A DNA stretch of 64,000 bases from a bacterium (GTDB taxonomy: Bacteria; Krumholzibacteriota; Krumholzibacteriia; LZORAL124-64-63): positions 2,046,001 to 2,110,000 of the forward strand of contig JADJQR010000001.1 of NCBI GenBank assembly GCA_016712675.1, in the 5' to 3' direction. This document shows, piece by piece, positions 61,521 through 64,000 of the stretch. The notes below the pieces were generated by a model that did not search any database, was not told the DNA's origin, and worked only from the letters and a program-made list of their open reading frames with translations. The translations under genes and the position numbers were made by a program. Positions within the stretch are counted from its first letter, which is position 1, and each line of letters starts with the position of its first letter.

Positions 61521-63089
61521 ATGAAGTCCCACGTACAAGCAGGCGGAAGGGTCCTGGTCCTGGCTGCGGCGGTGCTGCTGGCGCCCGGCTGCGGGGGCGA
61601 TGACGACACGACCGGTCCTGGCCCGGATCCGGTGATCGGCTTCGCGCCCCTGGTCCAGGGACAGACGCTGGTCATCGGCGACAGCCGGCAGTTCAGCACC
61701 ACGGTCCAACCGGAAGGCGCGCTGGCCGTGGTTTGGCGTCGCGGCGGTACGGTTGTCGGCGACCAGCGCGAGTATCTCTATGCCGCGCAGCACGTGGGTC
61801 GTGACACGCTGCGGGTGCGTGCCGAAGCGGGGACCGTCAACCGCGAGTTCTACTGGGTGGTGGACGTGGAGGCGGCACCGTCGACCGTGCCTCCGCTGGT
61901 GCCGGGCGTCGGGGTGGCTCCGGGACCGGAACCGACCGAAGTCGTGGTGACGTGGACGCGGGTGGCGGGCGCGACCTACCCGATCGTCGCCTACGAAATC
62001 GTGATGAGCTACGCCGGAATCGTCACGACGGAGAACTGGTCACAGGCGATCCACCTCGGCGAGACCGCACATGTGTCGGGGCAGTCCGGATACAGCGCGA
62101 CGTTCAGCCGCGCGAACGGGAACCTGACGCCCGGGGCGGAGGCCTGGTTTGCGGTCCGGGCGCGCGATGACCGCGGCCAGCTCTCCGGGACGCTGGTCAG
62201 CCGCGAGACGCGTATCACTACGGAGTGGTGGATCGACGGGCGGGTGCTCGACGACCTGGGACAGCCCATTCTCGGCGTGATCACCGCGACGACGGCGCCC
62301 ATCCACAACGACAACAGCGACGGGGAGGGGCTGTTCAGGCTCGGGCCCTATCGAAGTGTCGATACGGTGACCGTGGCGACGATCCCGCCGACAGGTTACT
62401 ACGCGTTCCGCACCGGCAAGATCACCAGCACCGGAGACATCTCGCTCGACATCGTGCTGCCGCAGCGCTACGAGCTGGCCCCCGAATGCACATTCGCTTC
62501 GTACGGCGGCAACTACCTGAACTGGTTCCGTCAGATGACCCGCACGGCCACCGTGGCCGGCGATAGCGCCGCTTCCAGACTCTGGAAGTGGGAGCACTGG
62601 CCGGTGACCGTGTTCCTGCCCGACTCCACGCTGGCCACAGGACGCGACATGGATCAGGCAGCAAGGGAGATGATGGAGCTTTGGAACCAGTCGCTCGGGC
62701 GGGAATTCCTGGTCGAAACCACATCGTGGGCGACGGCCAACATCTACTTCGCCTGGGTGGACGACGCCTCGGGCGGCTATGGGCAGGCCTCGCTCGAACT
62801 GCCGGCAGGCGGCGTGCTGGGCGACGTGCGGCCCGTGCGTGTGCGCGTCGAGCTGGAGACCGGAATTCAGGCCGACCAGTTCTTCCGGGAGGTCTGCCTG
62901 CACGAGTTGGGCCACGCGCTCGGTCTTGCCGCCCACTCGCTGGAGTGCGACGGTGCCGGACACCTCATGGTCCTCGGAGCGGCGGGGAACCTGTCCCTGG
63001 AGCATCCGATCCACCCCGACGAGGTCCGTGCCGTGCGGTTGCTGCGCGTGCTGCCGCAGGGTGTCGACATGCGGTCCTTCACGCCCTGA
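61521..63089 (+). CDS. Zinc metalloprotease lipoprotein (metzincin-like)
   Basis: A 522-residue lipoprotein: signal with lipobox region LLAPGC followed by an acidic spacer (GGDDDTTGPG); Ig or Fn3-like domains (about 30-230; TWTRVAGATYPIVAYEIV); a carboxypeptidase-regulatory-like domain (GRVLDDLGQPILGVITATT); and a C-terminal protease with HELGHALGLAAHS (zinc ligands His461, His465, His472, general base Glu462). The third His is one residue further than in classic HExxHxxGxxH, a variant I recall from bacterial matrixin-like proteins. Start: ATG 61521, placed 6 nt after a -10 box; ATG 61482 overlaps the upstream stop, has GAGGGAAGG in front and remains possible. Confidence 0.82.
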   Translation: MKSHVQAGGRVLVLAAAVLLAPGCGGDDDTTGPGPDPVIGFAPLVQGQTLVIGDSRQFSTTVQPEGALAVVWRRGGTVVGDQREYLYAAQHVGRDTLRVRAEAGTVNREFYWVVDVEAAPSTVPPLVPGVGVAPGPEPTEVVVTWTRVAGATYPIVAYEIVMSYAGIVTTENWSQAIHLGETAHVSGQSGYSATFSRANGNLTPGAEAWFAVRARDDRGQLSGTLVSRETRITTEWWIDGRVLDDLGQPILGVITATTAPIHNDNSDGEGLFRLGPYRSVDTVTVATIPPTGYYAFRTGKITSTGDISLDIVLPQRYELAPECTFASYGGNYLNWFRQMTRTATVAGDSAASRLWKWEHWPVTVFLPDSTLATGRDMDQAAREMMELWNQSLGREFLVETTSWATANIYFAWVDDASGGYGQASLELPAGGVLGDVRPVRVRVELETGIQADQFFREVCLHELGHALGLAAHSLECDGAGHLMVLGAAGNLSLEHPIHPDEVRAVRLLRVLPQGVDMRSFTP

Positions 63090-63130
63090 CCCGGGTGGCT
63101 ACCGGGCAGCCCCGGCGTGCGTCCGGGCGC

Positions 63131-63475
63131 TCAACCAGGCGGCCAGGCAAGGGGCCGGCCGCCGAGCACGTGCAGATGCAGGTGCCCCACGGCCTGGCCG
63201 CCGTCCTGCCCGCAATTGATGACGAAACGGTAACCGCCCGGGGCCAGCCCTTCAGCGTGGGCAGCGACGACGCCAGCTCCGAGGAGCCCGTCAGCGGCGC
63301 CGCGGTCAGGACCGACCAATTCGTTCAAGCCGCCGATATGCCGACGCGGCACCACCAGCACATGGCTGGGGGCTTTGGGACTGATGTCGCGGAAGGCCAC
63401 GAAATCCGCGTCCTGATGGATGATGTCGGCCGTGATGCGACCGGCGGCGATCTCGCAGAAAAGGCACGTGCTCAC
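63131..63475 (-). CDS. HINT-type histidine triad protein
   Basis: A 114-residue HINT/PKCI-like nucleotide hydrolase: TCLFCEIAAGRITADII, DADFVAFRDISPKAPSHVLVVPRRHI, YRFVINCGQDGGQAVGHLHLHVLGGRPL, with the catalytic HLHLH triad. HINT proteins cleave AMP-N or AMP-S bonds. The start is GTG at 63475 with GGGAG 8 nt upstream; the frame extends 29 codons further into what looks like the intergenic region. It is convergent with the metalloprotease gene and divergent from lexA. Confidence 0.92.
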   Translation of the reverse strand: MSTCLFCEIAAGRITADIIHQDADFVAFRDISPKAPSHVLVVPRRHIGGLNELVGPDRGAADGLLGAGVVAAHAEGLAPGGYRFVINCGQDGGQAVGHLHLHVLGGRPLAWPPG

Positions 63476-63696
63476 GGCGTCGGCTCCCGCGCTGGAGTGG
63501 AAGGATGGCGACCGGAGGTTAGCATGTACCGCCTCCTGCCGACAACGGCGTCGATGATCCATTTTCTCTCTTTCTTCGCTGGACTTTCACCAAGATTTCG
63601 TCTACTGTGGCCGGGCCGGTCGGGGACCGGTGGGAGGGGTGCGGCCACCGGCGGCCCCGTGCCCGAGCGTGCCGACCAAGCCCGAGGAGGGAACCG

Positions 63697-64000
63697 ATGG
63701 GACTGACGCCACGCCAGGCCGAGATCCTGGCCTTCGTGACCGCATACACCGAGGAGCGCGGATTTGCGCCCACGTTGCAGGAGATTGGCGATCGTTTCGG
63801 CCTGTCATCGGTCGCCACGGTGCACAAGCACGTGCGCCACCTCGTCGATAAAGGTTACCTGCGGCGCGAGCGGCCCAATGCCAGCCGCGACATCGAGGTC
63901 GTCGCCGACGGCGATGGGGGGCTCGCCACCATCCCCCTGCTGGGGACCGTGGCGGCCGGACGGCCCATCGAGGCCCTGGCCGAGCACGAGCAGTTGCGGG
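63697..64000 (+). CDS. lexA: LexA repressor, N-terminal part (runs off the window)
   Basis: About 101 codons are visible before the window ends. Residues 1-65 are the LexA winged helix: LTPRQAEILAFVTAYTEERG, APTLQEIGDRFGLSSVATVHKHV and LVDKGYLRRE. After a linker comes the latent protease with IPLLGTVAAGRPIEAL, containing the Ala-Gly autocleavage dipeptide. LexA represses SOS genes until RecA filaments trigger cleavage. GAGGAGGG precedes the ATG at 63697. No familiar SOS box is seen upstream (neither CTGT-N8-ACAG nor GAAC-N4-GTTC), so this lineage may use another operator. Confidence 0.93.
   Translation, partial: MGLTPRQAEILAFVTAYTEERGFAPTLQEIGDRFGLSSVATVHKHVRHLVDKGYLRRERPNASRDIEVVADGDGGLATIPLLGTVAAGRPIEALAEHEQLR

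Overview
The window is a G+C-rich bacterial chromosome segment, densely and continuously coding, with no rRNA, tRNA, CRISPR array, insertion sequence or prophage that I could recognise. Three things suggest a Gram-negative lineage of the FCB group, of the kind known mostly from metagenome bins (Krumholzibacteriota, Eisenbacteria or similar): secreted proteins with FG-GAP repeats, a giant gingipain-like protease ending in a YPNPFNPTT-type C-terminal sorting domain, and a FCB-like primary sigma factor region 4. The phylum is an inference; no marker here fixes it.

Layout. 1-9.0 kb: the tail of a primary sigma factor, a YigZ protein, two exported proteins, a DsbD reductase divergent from a TlpA thioredoxin, a PDZ/membrane/GAF/PP2C phosphatase followed by a candidate 21-residue membrane peptide gene, and a small secreted protein. 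9.3-17.7 kb: housekeeping genes valS, rodZ, uvrB, nadC, birA and coaX, the last four in an overlapping run. 17.8-25.2 kb: a full chemotaxis operon, cheA (with receiver), cheW, a receptor with a CxxCH haem-type motif, cheB and cheR. 25.4-27.5 kb: groES-groEL behind a sigma70 promoter and a CIRCE operator. 27.6-31.9 kb: a glycosyltransferase leading yqeC, a MobA-like gene, xdhC and yqeB, the maturation set for a selenium-dependent molybdenum hydroxylase, without the hydroxylase.

32-46.4 kb: a TPR protein, then dapL-like, folB, folK, deoxynucleoside kinase, panB, panC, a one-domain GlmU, a HIT protein, DUF4321, tatA, an MrfA/MrfB-like helicase-nuclease pair with a small third gene, a convergent PpiD-like foldase and a DUF212 membrane protein. 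46.4-54.5 kb: a ParA ATPase fused to a glycogen-binding (CBM48/AMPK) domain, an unknown protein, then genes for surface glycan assembly (Wzy/ligase, GT4, WecA/TagO-like, methyltransferase, deacetylase-like). 54.5-64 kb: exported proteins (gingipain-like protease behind a long structured leader, peptide-binding lipoprotein, zinc metalloprotease lipoprotein), a HINT protein and the start of lexA.

The most unusual items are the ParA-CBM fusion beside the glycan genes, three promoters that all place the -10 box exactly 6 nt before an ATG (leaderless mRNAs), the 21-codon gene with its own terminator, the orphan selenium/molybdenum maturation operon, and the MrfAB-like repair operon.
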